Positions 37,404-47,400 of a stretch of DNA of 64,000 nucleotides are shown piece by piece. Origin of the DNA: Photobacterium lipolyticum (GTDB taxonomy: Bacteria > Pseudomonadota > Gammaproteobacteria > Enterobacterales > Vibrionaceae); the NCBI RefSeq assembly GCF_003026475.1, contig NZ_PYMC01000003.1, forward strand, positions 310,001 through 374,000, written 5' to 3'. Position numbers and translations under genes: made by a program. How positions within the stretch are numbered: position 1 is the first letter of the stretch; every line of letters begins with the position of its first letter. The notes below the pieces were generated by a model that worked only from the letters and a program-made list of their open reading frames with translations, searched no databases and had not been told where the DNA came from.

Positions 37404-38369
37404 TTAGCTTTCAAAATTGTAAGTCAGGCTGACCGCATCGGTGATATTTTGTACTGTAGACTCTTGTTGGCCATTGTATTTCGCGAGAATCGAATGCTGG
37501 CCTTTAGGAATTTTAACCATCACATTTACGCCTTCACCGACGGGGAGGCCATTAACGTAGAAGCTTGCTGCTTGATTACTGACTAACTTAACATCGAACG
37601 ACTCCACACCAATTTCCTTGATGATCTGGACATTGATATCTTCGTTGTACTGAACAAACAAGTTGAATGAAACGTTGTAAGTGACATTCCCATCGTAGTC
37701 CATCTGAGCAGAATCGACATTGAACTTGTTAACATTGCTCTTGATGTTGATCTGACCAAAACGGGACGCAATGGCGTCATTGACTAATTTGCTGTTGGTC
37801 TGCTTATTTTCAAAGCACTCACGAATAGACTGATAAGGAGAGCACTTAAGCTTGCCGTTTAACTTAATCGGAATGGGGCTGGCAAACTCTTTCTTGATTC
37901 GAGATACCGCATTCTCTTTGAGAGAAGTGAGCTTCTCGTTGTAGATTTTATTTGACTCACGGATCGCATCATTAAGCTTGTCGATTTTCTTTTTATTCTG
38001 GGCAATAAGAGCAGTGTTAGTCTTAATCTTCTCTTGATCAGACTTAATCTCTTTTGACACCTTTTTCATCGAGTCAAAATAGTAATTCGTGCTTTCTTCT
38101 GTCCCTGAAAGCATTTCTTCACTCATTTTCAGTTGGAATTCATGGTAGGTCTTTTTCCCACGAATAATGGCAGATTCCAACTGCGCAGTTTGGTTTGTAT
38201 AAGTGAAGATACTGCTGTTGACCTCAGTGAGTTCCTTCAACTCAGTCGTATTGTTGTACTGTTCTTTAACTTGCTTTATCTGCTCTAGTTCGCTTTCAGT
38301 TAGTAATGAAGCCCCTTGAGCACAGAAAGCAGCACTTATCGATAGCAGGAAAATGGCTTTTTTAAGCAT
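37404..38369 (-). CDS. Secreted coiled-coil protein with C-terminal PEGA-like domain
   Basis: The 321-residue protein has a signal peptide (1-20, ending CAQGA), a long coiled-coil region (about 30-160, rich in Lys/Glu/Asn), a Cys pair (CSPYQSIREC) and a C-terminal beta domain with ASFYVNGLPVGEGVNVMVKIPKGQHSILAKYNG, the PEGA pattern found in surface-layer and peptidoglycan-associated proteins. It is probably periplasmic. Its gene stands alone and its function is unknown. Confidence 0.65.
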   Translation of the reverse strand: MLKKAIFLLSISAAFCAQGASLLTESELEQIKQVKEQYNNTTELKELTEVNSSIFTYTNQTAQLESAIIRGKKTYHEFQLKMSEEMLSGTEESTNYYFDSMKKVSKEIKSDQEKIKTNTALIAQNKKKIDKLNDAIRESNKIYNEKLTSLKENAVSRIKKEFASPIPIKLNGKLKCSPYQSIRECFENKQTNSKLVNDAIASRFGQINIKSNVNKFNVDSAQMDYDGNVTYNVSFNLFVQYNEDINVQIIKEIGVESFDVKLVSNQAASFYVNGLPVGEGVNVMVKIPKGQHSILAKYNGQQESTVQNITDAVSLTYNFES

Positions 38370-38943
38370 TGACTAATGGTTAACCTTTGAAAATAGATTT
38401 TTTTAATCCAGCCGCGAGGCTAGCTAACAACAATTCAGCGTGTTTAACGAGCATGACGTGGCTTAGGACTATCATTGCTTGTTGAATATGAATAAGCTGA
38501 ACTTGCATTCCTTGTACAACATTAGATTTTCTTATAGGCGTATTAAATAATGATTTAGACAGGAAGTCATTATTTTTGTAGTTGTTATTAGGAAAAATTA
38601 TACATTTATCAAGTTTCTAGATATATCTCAAACCTAAAGTGAGCATTGTTTCATATCGTTTCTAATTAATCCGAGGTAAAGTAAATAGCGGTCAAAATAT
38701 AGGCGTTACCAAGTCAAATAAATGGCGTTACGCCTATGGGGGTAATATTTAGAGAAAGCTTACCTCTGGTTTTGCGGTTAAGATTTGAACGATGTGTTAG
38801 TTGGTCAATGGATTTTCTGGGGATGTTTTCTAATAACAGTTTTGCTTATGTTAACGTTAGTTTAATTATTTTGTATCAATGGCCTTTATATAAATAACGC
38901 CGTGAGATTATCACGGCGTTATCAAATGCAACTCACGATGAGG
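38370..38943. other. Intergenic region with an inverted repeat and a terminator
   Basis: No supported gene. An eight-base perfect inverted repeat ATAGGCGT/ACGCCTAT lies at 38699-38706 and 38730-38737 with further partial matches inside. A twelve-pair hairpin ATAACGCCGTGA/TCACGGCGTTAT at 38894-38922 probably ends the TetR gene transcript on the minus strand. Confidence 0.55.
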
Positions 38944-39576
38944 TTAATTCACAAGTTCGTTGAGTAAATCCTGGTGAGTATAGAAGTCTGATTCCGCTGA
39001 CTCTGTCAGGTAAGGTTCTACCATTGAGATCAGGCGTAATACACCAGAACGAATCAATTCGCTTTCGCTGTATTTATCATCTAGCAATGTCTGATAATTA
39101 AGCCAGTTAAGGCTAACCAGTAGTAGGTTATCGGCTAACAATGGCAGGCTGTTGTTATCACACTTTAGTTTCCCTAAAGTGATTAGCTGAGCAAGCATGT
39201 CATTGCTCAGCTGGCGCAGCTTTAAGATCAGTGTACGAATCTTTCGCTTAATTTGCGGGTTATGGCCGTTCAAATTATCAAGATTTCTGAACAGAAAGCG
39301 ATAATGGGTAAACAATGCCATTACCGTGTGCATAAAAGGCCAGTAGTCATCGAAATCTTTAACCTGGTTAGGGTAATTATTACTTATAGTGGTTAACGAG
39401 TTTTGCAGCTCGGTAATCAAAGTTGTAATAATCTCGTCTTTGCCTCGGAAATGGTAATACAGGTTTCCGGGGCTGATACCCATCTCTGAGGCAATGATCA
39501 GTGTACTGGTTTGCGCGATCCCATCGCGGTTAAAAAGGTCTAGACTGACTGACAGAATCCGATCACGGGTTTTCAT
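38944..39576 (-). CDS. TetR-family transcriptional regulator
   Basis: The 210-residue protein has an N-terminal TetR helix-turn-helix (RILSVSLDLFNRDGIAQTSTLIIASEMGISPGNLYYHFRGKDEI, residues 5-48) and a long C-terminal helical ligand domain with an RFLFRNLDNLN segment. Relatives next to PHA genes have this C-terminal type, and the phasin cluster is a few kilobases away, but control of it is only a guess. Confidence 0.85.
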   Translation of the reverse strand: MKTRDRILSVSLDLFNRDGIAQTSTLIIASEMGISPGNLYYHFRGKDEIITTLITELQNSLTTISNNYPNQVKDFDDYWPFMHTVMALFTHYRFLFRNLDNLNGHNPQIKRKIRTLILKLRQLSNDMLAQLITLGKLKCDNNSLPLLADNLLLVSLNWLNYQTLLDDKYSESELIRSGVLRLISMVEPYLTESAESDFYTHQDLLNELVN

Positions 39577-39708
39577 TATCCTTCCTTGTCTGACTGTTGC
39601 TGTGAAAAAAAGTTCTGTTTTTGCTCTTATGTTGCAAACTGTACGCTAGTAGCAAAGGAGCTGATCTGTTTAATCTGTTCAATTAAGACGAGACAGATGC
39701 TCTCTATT

Positions 39709-40212
39709 TTATTCAGCTAGCTGCGGTAAGGCTTCACGTAAGAAATCGTATTCCGCCTGCATTTGCTGCCTGATATCATCGCTAATAAACGACACCAGGG
39801 CGCTGCCAATAAATGGTAGCGATGAACTAATGGTGACAGCCACTTTGTTCTGAGTGGCAGGGCCGCTGGCCGGTTCACTGAATACCATCTGGCCACTGAT
39901 CGTTGCGGGAACGCCGATAATATCTACTTTCATCTCACACAGAAGATTCCCGTCTTCTTGCCAGCACCATTTTTCACTTTGTTTGATGGTGTTATCGCTA
40001 CCTAGAATGCTTTTTAGCATCCCTGGTACATTCGCCGGCATATCACGCTGAGTTTCAACAAGGAAGCCATCGTCTGTTTCTTCAAGCCTGTTTATACGCA
40101 CACTTTTTGCACCAAGGCTCAGGTATTTCTCAGTGATGAGTTCTTCTTCACTAAAGAAACGCAAAATGGTATCGAGATCTTCTAGGTAATCATGAATTAC
40201 AGAAACTTGCAT
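39709..40212 (-). CDS. DUF2505 family protein
   Basis: The 167-residue protein resembles the DUF2505 family of START/polyketide-cyclase-like folds: alternating strands (GFLVETQRDMP, NLLCEMKVDIIG, NKVAVTISSSLPFIG) and a long C-terminal helix DDIRQQMQAEYDFLREAL. Such folds bind hydrophobic ligands. It lies 132 bases upstream of the TetR gene on the same strand. Confidence 0.65.
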   Translation of the reverse strand: MQVSVIHDYLEDLDTILRFFSEEELITEKYLSLGAKSVRINRLEETDDGFLVETQRDMPANVPGMLKSILGSDNTIKQSEKWCWQEDGNLLCEMKVDIIGVPATISGQMVFSEPASGPATQNKVAVTISSSLPFIGSALVSFISDDIRQQMQAEYDFLREALPQLAE

Positions 40213-40798
40213 AATGTATCCTTACATGTGTATTGCGCGAATGAGACTTGGTAGTGCAATTTTATTATTAATAATATAGTTTCTACCGACAAAATGTGGT
40301 TAGACACTGCTCTTAGCTGTACCCATAATACTGGTCGGACGACACCCCTACAGTGTGCACCTGGTAGCACAAAAGCTCAAAGTCGTATTGATAAAAATTA
40401 GGAGTGGATCAATATTCCCAGCTGGAATTTTACTGTTTAGGGTAATTGCTCACAAAAAGGCCGGTTATGCTTGCAAGATATGAAGCTGCCGGTGCCGAGC
40501 TTTAGGCAAAGGGGGAAGCTATAGATGATTGCATTGGTTGGGCGGTTTAATTTTCATTATCTAGAATGATTGCTTTTATCGGAAAGGAAGTAAAAATTAT
40601 TTATTCATTTTGCTATCAATATAGGTTTGAGCTATAAAGCTGGCATACAAAAGGCCTGCGCGCAGGCCAAGGATAGAAACGCGTTAGTTGGCACTCCAGA
40701 CTTGTTTACCGCAACAGCTAAGCGCATGAGCATTAAGCCACTCTTCAAGTGCTTACTCGGCAATCTGCTTGGTATTCATAAGTTCTGGAAAGGTAGGA
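40213..40798. other. Intergenic region
   Basis: No complete gene is supported. The palindrome GGCCTGCG/CGCAGGCC at 40652-40667 followed on the minus strand by TTTT may terminate fdhD transcription. A plus-strand frame at 40627-40842 overlaps the fdhD end and appears to be noise. The interrupted minus-strand frame at 40684-40779 is listed separately. Confidence 0.45.
40684..40779 (-). pseudogene. Possible small gene interrupted by a stop codon, downstream of fdhD
   Basis: The minus strand reads MNTKQIAE, then TAA, then ALEEWLNAHALSCCGKQVWSAN and a second TAA. The part after the first stop looks protein-like, with a Cys pair, but has no start codon of its own. It may be a short gene broken by a nonsense mutation, or chance. 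No ribosome binding site is seen. Confidence 0.22.
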
Positions 40799-41653
40799 TC
40801 AGGCGTTTCCTTTTAGTGTGTGTTCAGATGCCATACCCTTAACATCCAGCACCAGATTTTCTATACCGCTATAGACTTGGAAGCGATGCCCTTTAGCGCG
40901 GGCAATCATAGTAATGCCGAGTTGTTGCGCCAGGTCGTAGCCCATTTGGGTGGCACCAGAACGAGACACTAAAACAGGAATACCCATTTGCGCGACTTTA
41001 ATCACCATTTCTGAGGTTAGACGTCCCGTGGTATAAAAAATTTTGTCGGTACCGGTTTCGCTACTCAGCCACATTTCGCCGGCCAGCGTATCGACAGCGT
41101 TATGACGGCCGACATCTTCGACAAACGACAGAATATTGGTGTCTTTACATACTGCACAACCATGTACGGCACCTGCTGCTTTGTAGGTTTCGTTATGATG
41201 GGTTAATGATTCCAATAAACCATAGAGCTTAGATTGGGGAATTGTGGGTTGGGGCAGCGTCACGCCTTCTAGCTTTTTCATGACGTTACCGAACATGGTG
41301 CCTTGGCCACATCCCGAGGTTACAGTTTTCTTACCCAGTTTCTTTTCCATCCCGGCGGTGTTTTCTTTTGTAATGACCGCTGCAGAATTGGTATCCCAGT
41401 CGATAATAACCGATTCAATCGCGTCAATATCTTCGATAAATCCCTGGTTTTTTAAATAACCTAAGACAAGAGCAGCAGGGCGCTCACCTAAAGTCATCAG
41501 AGTTACCACTTCAATCCAGTTCAGATAAACGGTTAAAGGGTGCTCACAGGCGATCTCTTTGGACATTATGTCGCCATATTCATCCATGACATCAACTGTC
41601 ATTGTCTGATTTACAGCAGATTTCGTTTTTATTATTTTGGGCAATTTGGACAT
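40799..41653 (-). CDS. fdhD: Formate dehydrogenase sulfurtransferase FdhD
   Basis: The 284-residue protein matches FdhD, which passes sulfur from IscS to the molybdenum cofactor of formate dehydrogenase. The CxxC motif is in HGCAVCKD (about residues 167-170). FVEDVGRHNAVDTLAGE and TTGRLTSEMVIKVAQMGIPVLVSRS are family signatures. No fdh structural gene is in the window, although the tup-mob-moe operon supplies the metal cofactor. Confidence 0.93.
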   Translation of the reverse strand: MSKLPKIIKTKSAVNQTMTVDVMDEYGDIMSKEIACEHPLTVYLNWIEVVTLMTLGERPAALVLGYLKNQGFIEDIDAIESVIIDWDTNSAAVITKENTAGMEKKLGKKTVTSGCGQGTMFGNVMKKLEGVTLPQPTIPQSKLYGLLESLTHHNETYKAAGAVHGCAVCKDTNILSFVEDVGRHNAVDTLAGEMWLSSETGTDKIFYTTGRLTSEMVIKVAQMGIPVLVSRSGATQMGYDLAQQLGITMIARAKGHRFQVYSGIENLVLDVKGMASEHTLKGNA

Positions 41654-42209
41654 CAGAGATTTCCTGCTGGTATTAATAATATCAATTCAAGTATTACATC
41701 TAGTAGGATGCTGGATTCAAAACAGCATCCAATTAGATGAGTTTCTTACGACGGCTACATTATCAATTTCAATGGGCCAGTCTAAAGAGTGTTTAATGAA
41801 CAATGGATTGTTAAAGAAACCGACTCAATCCTGTTTTTAACTGAGGCGTGAAATTCTATGTTATTGGAAGAATAACACCATAGAAAAAACGGATAAGTCA
41901 GCATAATAAACAGAATTAGATTGCGATGTGTTACCTTTTTACATCTGACGCACTATAACTTTACTGATATGGTTGAAAATAACACCAAATCCATAAATAC
42001 ATATAAAACATCGTTTCAATAAACCGTTTCAGTAAGCAGAAGATTCCGCTAGACAGATCCGCTGAAAGGGGGGATGGCATATAGAATATGCTATTATGTC
42101 GATTGGTTTTTAACGTAGATATAAGACTATTGTCTTATATCTAATGGCTTAAAACCATGGAATAACAATGGTATAAATAGAGAATAATGATCACATGAGG
42201 ACAGTACGC
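41654..42209. other. Intergenic region upstream of cobB
   Basis: This divergent gap holds the fdhD and cobB promoters. The clearest structure is a perfect inverted repeat, AGATATAAGAC-TATT-GTCTTATATCT at 42117-42142, about 70 bases before cobB. It has no T-run, so an operator or message-stability hairpin is more likely than a terminator. Confidence 0.5.
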
Positions 42210-42950
42210 ATGCTTTTTCCTTACCGAAATATTGTTGTTTTAACTGGTGCGGGTATCTCTGCGGAATCAGGCATTCGAACGTTCCGTGATCAGGACGGAT
42301 TATGGGAAAGCCATCATATTCAAGATGTCGCAACGCCTGAAGGCTATCATCGTGATCCTGCTCTGGTGCAGAATTTCTATAACCAACGTCGCCAGCAACT
42401 CAAAAGTGGTACTGTCTCCCCGAATGCTGCGCATCTTGCTCTGGCAAAGCTCGCCAAAGAGTTCGATGGAAAAGTGACTATCGTTACCCAGAATATCGAT
42501 AACCTGCATGAAATGGCGGGAAGCCAAAACGTTATTCACATGCATGGAGAGTTGCTGAAGGCACAGTGTAGCCAAACGGGTCAAAGCGTAGAGTGGGGGG
42601 GAGATATCACGGTAGATGACCATTGCCACTGTTGCCAAATGCCCGCTCCGCTACGCCCAAATGTAGTCTGGTTTGGTGAAATGCCAATTGGTATGGGGCG
42701 TATTCATGAAGCGTTACTGGAAGCGGATCTGTTTATCTCTATCGGTACATCCGGTGCCGTATACCCTGCCGCCGGTTTTGTTCATGAAGCGGCGATGCAT
42801 GGTGCACACACTATTGAGTTAAACTTAGAACCGAGCGAAGTAGAGAGCGAGTTTGCTGAAAAGCGTTACGGCCCGGCATCGAAATTGGTACCTGAGTTTA
42901 TCGATGAGATTTTAGGAATATCAGGTTCAGCGCGATCTAACCGAGGTTAA
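42210..42950 (+). CDS. cobB: NAD-dependent protein deacylase (sirtuin)
   Basis: The 246-residue protein is a class III sirtuin: [15 protein letters not shown] (NAD loop), [12 protein letters not shown], the catalytic His in HMHGE, and four zinc Cys (Cys in AQCSQ and CHCCQ region). It removes acetyl and succinyl groups from lysines. The start at ATG 42210 has GAGG nine bases upstream and matches E. coli CobB; the ATG at 42195 overlaps that site. Confidence 0.92.
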   Translation: MLFPYRNIVVLTGAGISAESGIRTFRDQDGLWESHHIQDVATPEGYHRDPALVQNFYNQRRQQLKSGTVSPNAAHLALAKLAKEFDGKVTIVTQNIDNLHEMAGSQNVIHMHGELLKAQCSQTGQSVEWGGDITVDDHCHCCQMPAPLRPNVVWFGEMPIGMGRIHEALLEADLFISIGTSGAVYPAAGFVHEAAMHGAHTIELNLEPSEVESEFAEKRYGPASKLVPEFIDEILGISGSARSNRG

Positions 42951-42960
42951 AGGGTTAATA

Positions 42961-42990
42961 AAAAGAGGCTCCACTTGGAGCCTCTTTTTT
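42961..42990. terminator. Bidirectional terminator between cobB and potD
   Basis: AAAAGAGGCTCC-ACTT-GGAGCCTCTTTT, a twelve-pair stem with T-runs on both strands. Confidence 0.92.
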
Positions 42991-43008
42991 ATAACGATCA
43001 AACCGTTA

Positions 43009-44052
43009 TTACTGACCCGCTTTCAGCTTCTGGAAGTACTCTTCATAAATGGTGTTTGCGGTGCCTACACTGTCTTGCCATTCACCAGCATCTAATACTT
43101 CTTGCGACGGATAAACATTCTTATCATTTACAAAGTCTGCAGGTAGCAGTTTTTTTGCTCCGGCGACTGGTGTCGGATAACCAATGTCTACGGCTACTTT
43201 TGCTGCATTTTCCGGACGAAGCAGGAAGTCGATCATTTTGTGGGCGGCTTCTGTATTCTTCGCTTTCGCTGGAATTGCCAGACTGTCCATCCAGAATATG
43301 GCACCTTCTTTTGGCCATACGATATCGACTTGGGCACCTTCCTGACGCGCGGTGTACGCTGAGCCATTCCAAAGCATGCCCAGAGAAACTTCTCCCGCCA
43401 TATACGGGTTAGCAGGGTAGTCAGAGTTGAATACCAATACATTTGGCATTAGTTTCTTCAGCTCTTCATAGGCAGCTTTGATTTCTTCCGGGTTTTGGGT
43501 GTTAGCTGAATAACCCAGCTTGCGTAGTGCGATGTGGAAGAACTCACGGGAATCATCCATCATCATCAACTGGCCTTCCCATTTAGGATCCCAGAAGTCA
43601 GCCCAGCTGTTGATCTGGGTTTTATCCATCATATCGGTATTCACACCAATACCAGTAGCACCCCAGATATAAGGAATTGAGTAATCGTTATTTGGATCAA
43701 AAGGTTTGTTCAGGTAGTTAGGATCAAGCTCCTTGAAATAAGAGAGCTTTGAGTGATCAATTTTTTGTAACATACCCTCATTACGCATCTTCGATACGTA
43801 ATAAGTGGATGGAACGATCAGGTCATAACCTTCGCCATGTGTTTTCAGTTTGGCGTACATGGTTTCATTCGACTCATAAGTCGAATAGATAACTTTAATG
43901 CCCGTTTCTTTCGTGAACTGTTCCAGTACTTCTGAAGGAATATATTCAGACCAGTTATAGAAATAGAGTTCATTATCTGCGGCCATTGCCACGTTGGTGA
44001 ACATTGCTGCAGCACATACGCCGCCGGCCACTAAAGAAGACCATTTATTCAT
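43009..44052 (-). CDS. potD: Spermidine/putrescine-binding periplasmic protein (second copy)
   Basis: The 347-residue protein has a signal peptide (1-24) and the PotD blocks YFYNWSEYIP, VIYSTYESNETMYAKLKT, DLIVPSTYYV, MLWNGSAY and IDFLLRPENAAK. It binds polyamines for the PotABC permease. It is close to the copy at 46243-47274 (long identical stretches such as YSTYESNETMYAKLKTH), so the two arose by duplication. It lies beyond an oppositely oriented gene and so probably has its own promoter. Confidence 0.92.
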   Translation of the reverse strand: MNKWSSLVAGGVCAAAMFTNVAMAADNELYFYNWSEYIPSEVLEQFTKETGIKVIYSTYESNETMYAKLKTHGEGYDLIVPSTYYVSKMRNEGMLQKIDHSKLSYFKELDPNYLNKPFDPNNDYSIPYIWGATGIGVNTDMMDKTQINSWADFWDPKWEGQLMMMDDSREFFHIALRKLGYSANTQNPEEIKAAYEELKKLMPNVLVFNSDYPANPYMAGEVSLGMLWNGSAYTARQEGAQVDIVWPKEGAIFWMDSLAIPAKAKNTEAAHKMIDFLLRPENAAKVAVDIGYPTPVAGAKKLLPADFVNDKNVYPSQEVLDAGEWQDSVGTANTIYEEYFQKLKAGQ

Positions 44053-44437
44053 TGTTATTGCTCCTAACTTAACAGGATGTTTTGATCGAAAGGCTGAGAA
44101 TTATCTCTAGCGAATGTACCGGACGAAATTACCAGTACTAAACCGCTTCTCCTAATTGTTCGAAATAAAATACTAGCTCAATAACCTGATGAATTATTTC
44201 CGGTTATTGCTCGGGGATTATAGCAGAAGAATAGTACGATCACAGTAGATGATATGCGGATTCTGATGCGGACGGTGTGCTTTGTTCCTTTTGGGGATAG
44301 AAATAAAGTTGGGATAAAAATCAGTAGGTTATTTCAATTGCTGGATTTGTCATACATAATGGTTCTCTTTATTGCATTGAACCTCAGGTTGTACTTTCGC
44401 GCCAACATGGCCTGCAATTTATTACGGAGAAAAAACG
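44053..44437. other. Divergent promoter region with an inverted repeat
   Basis: Between the potD copy and the D-aminoacylase gene. A perfect eight-base inverted repeat CAATAACC/GGTTATTG lies at 44179-44186 and 44202-44209, a possible regulator site for potD. Nothing else is recognised. Confidence 0.4.
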
Positions 44438-46012
44438 ATGCGCCAGTTGATAAAGAATGCCACCGTAATTGATGGCAGAGGGCATGCCGGGTTTTACGGT
44501 GATGTGTTAATTGACGGCCAGGTGATCGCAGATGTCGCACCTGTAATTACGGCAGACGTTGATCTCATTATTGAGGCTGATGGCGCATTTGTTACTCCGG
44601 GTTTTATTGATGTCCACAGCCATACCGATCTGGCGGCCTTCCTGCCGCAAGGGTTCAGACCCAAAGTGCTGCAAGGAATAACCACTGAACTCATCGGTCT
44701 TTGCGGCCTTGGTGTTACTCCTGTGCCTGAAATTCTCCAGCCAGAACTGAGGGAACGGTTGATCATCGGCAATCCCCCTGTTGACTGGACCTGGGATGAT
44801 CTTCCTAGCTTCGGTGATGCCCTTAAGCAACAGGGGATGGAAGTCAATCTGTCCCCCTTTCTGCCACATGGTTTATTACGCTATCAGATTTGTGGTAACA
44901 GCAGTATGCCGATGGATAAGAGACAACTCCGGCAACTGGCTCTGTTGGCTGATGAATCGCTGGCTGCCGGTGCCCGTGGTATTAGTTTGGGTTTGATCTA
45001 TCATCCTGCGCTATTTAGTGATCGCAATGAGTTACTTACTGTCGCTCAGATTGCCGCCAAACATCACAAGCCGCTGGTTGTACATATGCGCAGTGAAAGT
45101 GACGAGATCCTGGAAGCTTTACAAGAGATGATCGCATTGTCGCATCAAGCAGGATGCCAGCTTCATATTTCTCACCTGAAACTGATTGGTCGTCGTAATG
45201 CCGGTAAATTGGATAAGTTACTGACACTCATCGAACAACATGAGCTAACGTTTGACCAGTATCCGTATCATTATGGTAGTACAACACTGTTTTCTGTATT
45301 ACCACCAACGCTTATTCGCCAGTACGCGCCTGATGCCTTAATGAGTGCACTGCAGACACCGGCAGTAAGAAAGCAAGTTCGTGATTGGTTTGCAGAGCGG
45401 ATTTTACCTCAGGCCGGTGAGCCGTGGGATAATCTGCCTGCATTATTAGGGTGGGGGAATATTCTGGTTTGTGAAGTTGAAACCCAGGCATCTCAACAGT
45501 GGTTGGGGCGGAGTATTGCCGACTGCGCACAACAGACCGGGCAGCATCCGGTTGACTTTGTCCTTGATCTTCTTGTCAGAGATCGGGGTAATGTCCGGAT
45601 GATCGACTATTTTATGGATGAGGCGTTAGTTGAGCAGATTTTTCAGCACCCACGGGGAATGGTCGGTACTGATACGATATTAGGAGGCAGACTTCATCCG
45701 AGGGTCAGTGGTACTTTTCCACGAATAATCCACGACTTTGTCGGACAGCGCCAGTTGCTGTCTCTTGAGCAGGCAGTTCATAAAATGACGGCCTTGAGTG
45801 CAGAGACATTTTCACTCGACAAGCGCGGAAAAATAGCACCGGGCTACTATGCCGATATTGCCATGTTTGGCTCCGATTTCTGTGATCACGCGACCATTGA
45901 ACAGCCGCAACAGTGTTCAACCGGATTACAGAGTTTATGGGTCAACGGCTGCCTTAAAGTGGCGGAGGAGCAGTATTTGGAAACGTGTTCTGGCGAATTG
46001 CTACAGGCATAA
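44438..46012 (+). CDS. D-aminoacylase / N-acyl-D-amino-acid deacylase-like amidohydrolase
   Basis: The 524-residue protein is an amidohydrolase: a composite N-terminal beta domain, the metal motif GFIDVHSHTD (HxH), HMRSESD, HISHLKLIGRRN, and a C-terminal KRGKIAPGYYADIAMF. The order matches the D-aminoacylase family, which removes acyl groups from D-amino acids. GGAG precedes the ATG. It sits between the two potD copies in the opposite orientation, so it probably moved in after the duplication. Confidence 0.82.
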   Translation: MRQLIKNATVIDGRGHAGFYGDVLIDGQVIADVAPVITADVDLIIEADGAFVTPGFIDVHSHTDLAAFLPQGFRPKVLQGITTELIGLCGLGVTPVPEILQPELRERLIIGNPPVDWTWDDLPSFGDALKQQGMEVNLSPFLPHGLLRYQICGNSSMPMDKRQLRQLALLADESLAAGARGISLGLIYHPALFSDRNELLTVAQIAAKHHKPLVVHMRSESDEILEALQEMIALSHQAGCQLHISHLKLIGRRNAGKLDKLLTLIEQHELTFDQYPYHYGSTTLFSVLPPTLIRQYAPDALMSALQTPAVRKQVRDWFAERILPQAGEPWDNLPALLGWGNILVCEVETQASQQWLGRSIADCAQQTGQHPVDFVLDLLVRDRGNVRMIDYFMDEALVEQIFQHPRGMVGTDTILGGRLHPRVSGTFPRIIHDFVGQRQLLSLEQAVHKMTALSAETFSLDKRGKIAPGYYADIAMFGSDFCDHATIEQPQQCSTGLQSLWVNGCLKVAEEQYLETCSGELLQA

Positions 46013-46242
46013 CAGGTTAGTGCAGTAGAGTGTTACCGGCTTGAAAGATTAAAGATGGTGCCTGCATTTACCTACAATATTGTCATAACAAAGAAAAACC
46101 TGATTGTGGCCAATTTATGTTGTACCTACGCCAATAAAAAAGGCAACCAACAAGCTAGCTTAAAGAAAAGAGTTAACTAACAACTGGTTTCAAAAAACAA
46201 CGTGGTTACCTTAGTGGGATCATTTGATCTATGAAATTAAAA

Positions 46243-47274
46243 TTACTGGCCGGCCTTAAGCTCTAGGAAGTAATTTTCGTAACGGATATTCATTTTACCC
46301 ACAGCATCTTGCCATTCACCACGATCAAGATCTTCTTGTGGTGGGAAAAGGGTAGGATCATCTTTGTATTTTGCGTTAGACGCTTTTACCGCCGTTAGGT
46401 AACCGGTATCTTCTGAAATCTTTGCGGCTACATCTGGGCGAAGCAAGAAATCGATCATTTTGTGTGCAGCATCAACGTTCTTCGCATTTTTAGCAATAGC
46501 AAGGCTGTCGACCCAGAAAATCCCCCCTTCTTTAGGCCAAATCAGCTTTATTGGCAGGCCTTCTTTTTGCGCTGCAGCCGCAGAACCATTCCAAAGCATA
46601 CCTAAACCCACTTCGCCCGCTAGATACGGGGCGGCTGGGTTATCAGAGTTAAATACTAAGACGTTCGGCATTAGTTTTTTTAGTTCTTTGTAGGCTTCGT
46701 CAATCTGTTTAGGATCGGTGGTGTTACCTGAATAACCAAGCTTACGTAATGCAATATGGAAGACTTCTCGCGTGTCGTCCATTAGCATAAGTTGGCCTTT
46801 AAGTTCAGGATTCCACAAGTCAGCCCAGCTGTCGAAATCTGCGGGATCATACATATCCGTATTTACCGCCAGACCGGTCATCGCAATCACATGAGGGATA
46901 GAGTAGTCATTGCTAGGATCAAAAGGCTTGTCGAGATAATTCTTATCCAGCTCTTTAAAGTTAGTCAGTTTAGATTTATCGATTTTCTGTAACATGCCTT
47001 CATCACGCATTTTCGCAACAAAGTAAGTCGATGGCACGACTAGATCATAGCCTTCGGGGTGTGTTTTCAACTTAGCATACATAGTCTCGTTCGACTCGTA
47101 AGTTGAATAAATCACTTTAATACCAGTTTCTTTAGTAAACTGCTCTCGTAGTTCCGTAGAAATATACGGCCCCCAGTTCATAAAGACTAATTCCTTGTCA
47201 GCGGCACTCACTGTATTTGTAAATATAGCGGCTGCACATGCTGCACCGGTCAGAAAAGCGGACCTTTTTTTCAT
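46243..47274 (-). CDS. potD: Spermidine/putrescine-binding periplasmic protein
   Basis: The 343-residue protein has a signal peptide (1-24) and the same PotD blocks as its neighbour (VFMNWGPYIS, VIYSTYESNETMYAKLKT, DLVVPSTYFV, MLWNGSAA). It follows potABC in order, separated by a 126-base gap that contains a strong hairpin terminator, so its level may be set apart from that of the membrane parts. It delivers polyamines to PotABC. Confidence 0.93.
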   Translation of the reverse strand: MKKRSAFLTGAACAAAIFTNTVSAADKELVFMNWGPYISTELREQFTKETGIKVIYSTYESNETMYAKLKTHPEGYDLVVPSTYFVAKMRDEGMLQKIDKSKLTNFKELDKNYLDKPFDPSNDYSIPHVIAMTGLAVNTDMYDPADFDSWADLWNPELKGQLMLMDDTREVFHIALRKLGYSGNTTDPKQIDEAYKELKKLMPNVLVFNSDNPAAPYLAGEVGLGMLWNGSAAAAQKEGLPIKLIWPKEGGIFWVDSLAIAKNAKNVDAAHKMIDFLLRPDVAAKISEDTGYLTAVKASNAKYKDDPTLFPPQEDLDRGEWQDAVGKMNIRYENYFLELKAGQ

Positions 47275-47308
47275 TATTGTATCAACTCCAAAACCCCATT
47301 AGGGTGTT

Positions 47309-47342
47309 AAAAAAACAAGTGACTAATCAGAATAGCCACTTG
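47309..47342 (-). terminator. Terminator between potC and potD
   Basis: On the minus strand CAAGTG-G-CTA ... TAG-T-CACTTG forms a stem followed by seven T. It could end the potABC message or act as an attenuator in front of potD. Confidence 0.75.
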
Positions 47343-47400
47343 CATTTATTTGGCTTAGGCCAAATTTAGATCGTGAGATTAGATCTCCGAAGAACGAAGA

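Noticed and set aside
40627-40842. Plus-strand frame of 71 codons
   Set aside because: It overlaps the end of fdhD and the antisense of the interrupted small frame, and it has no ribosome binding site.
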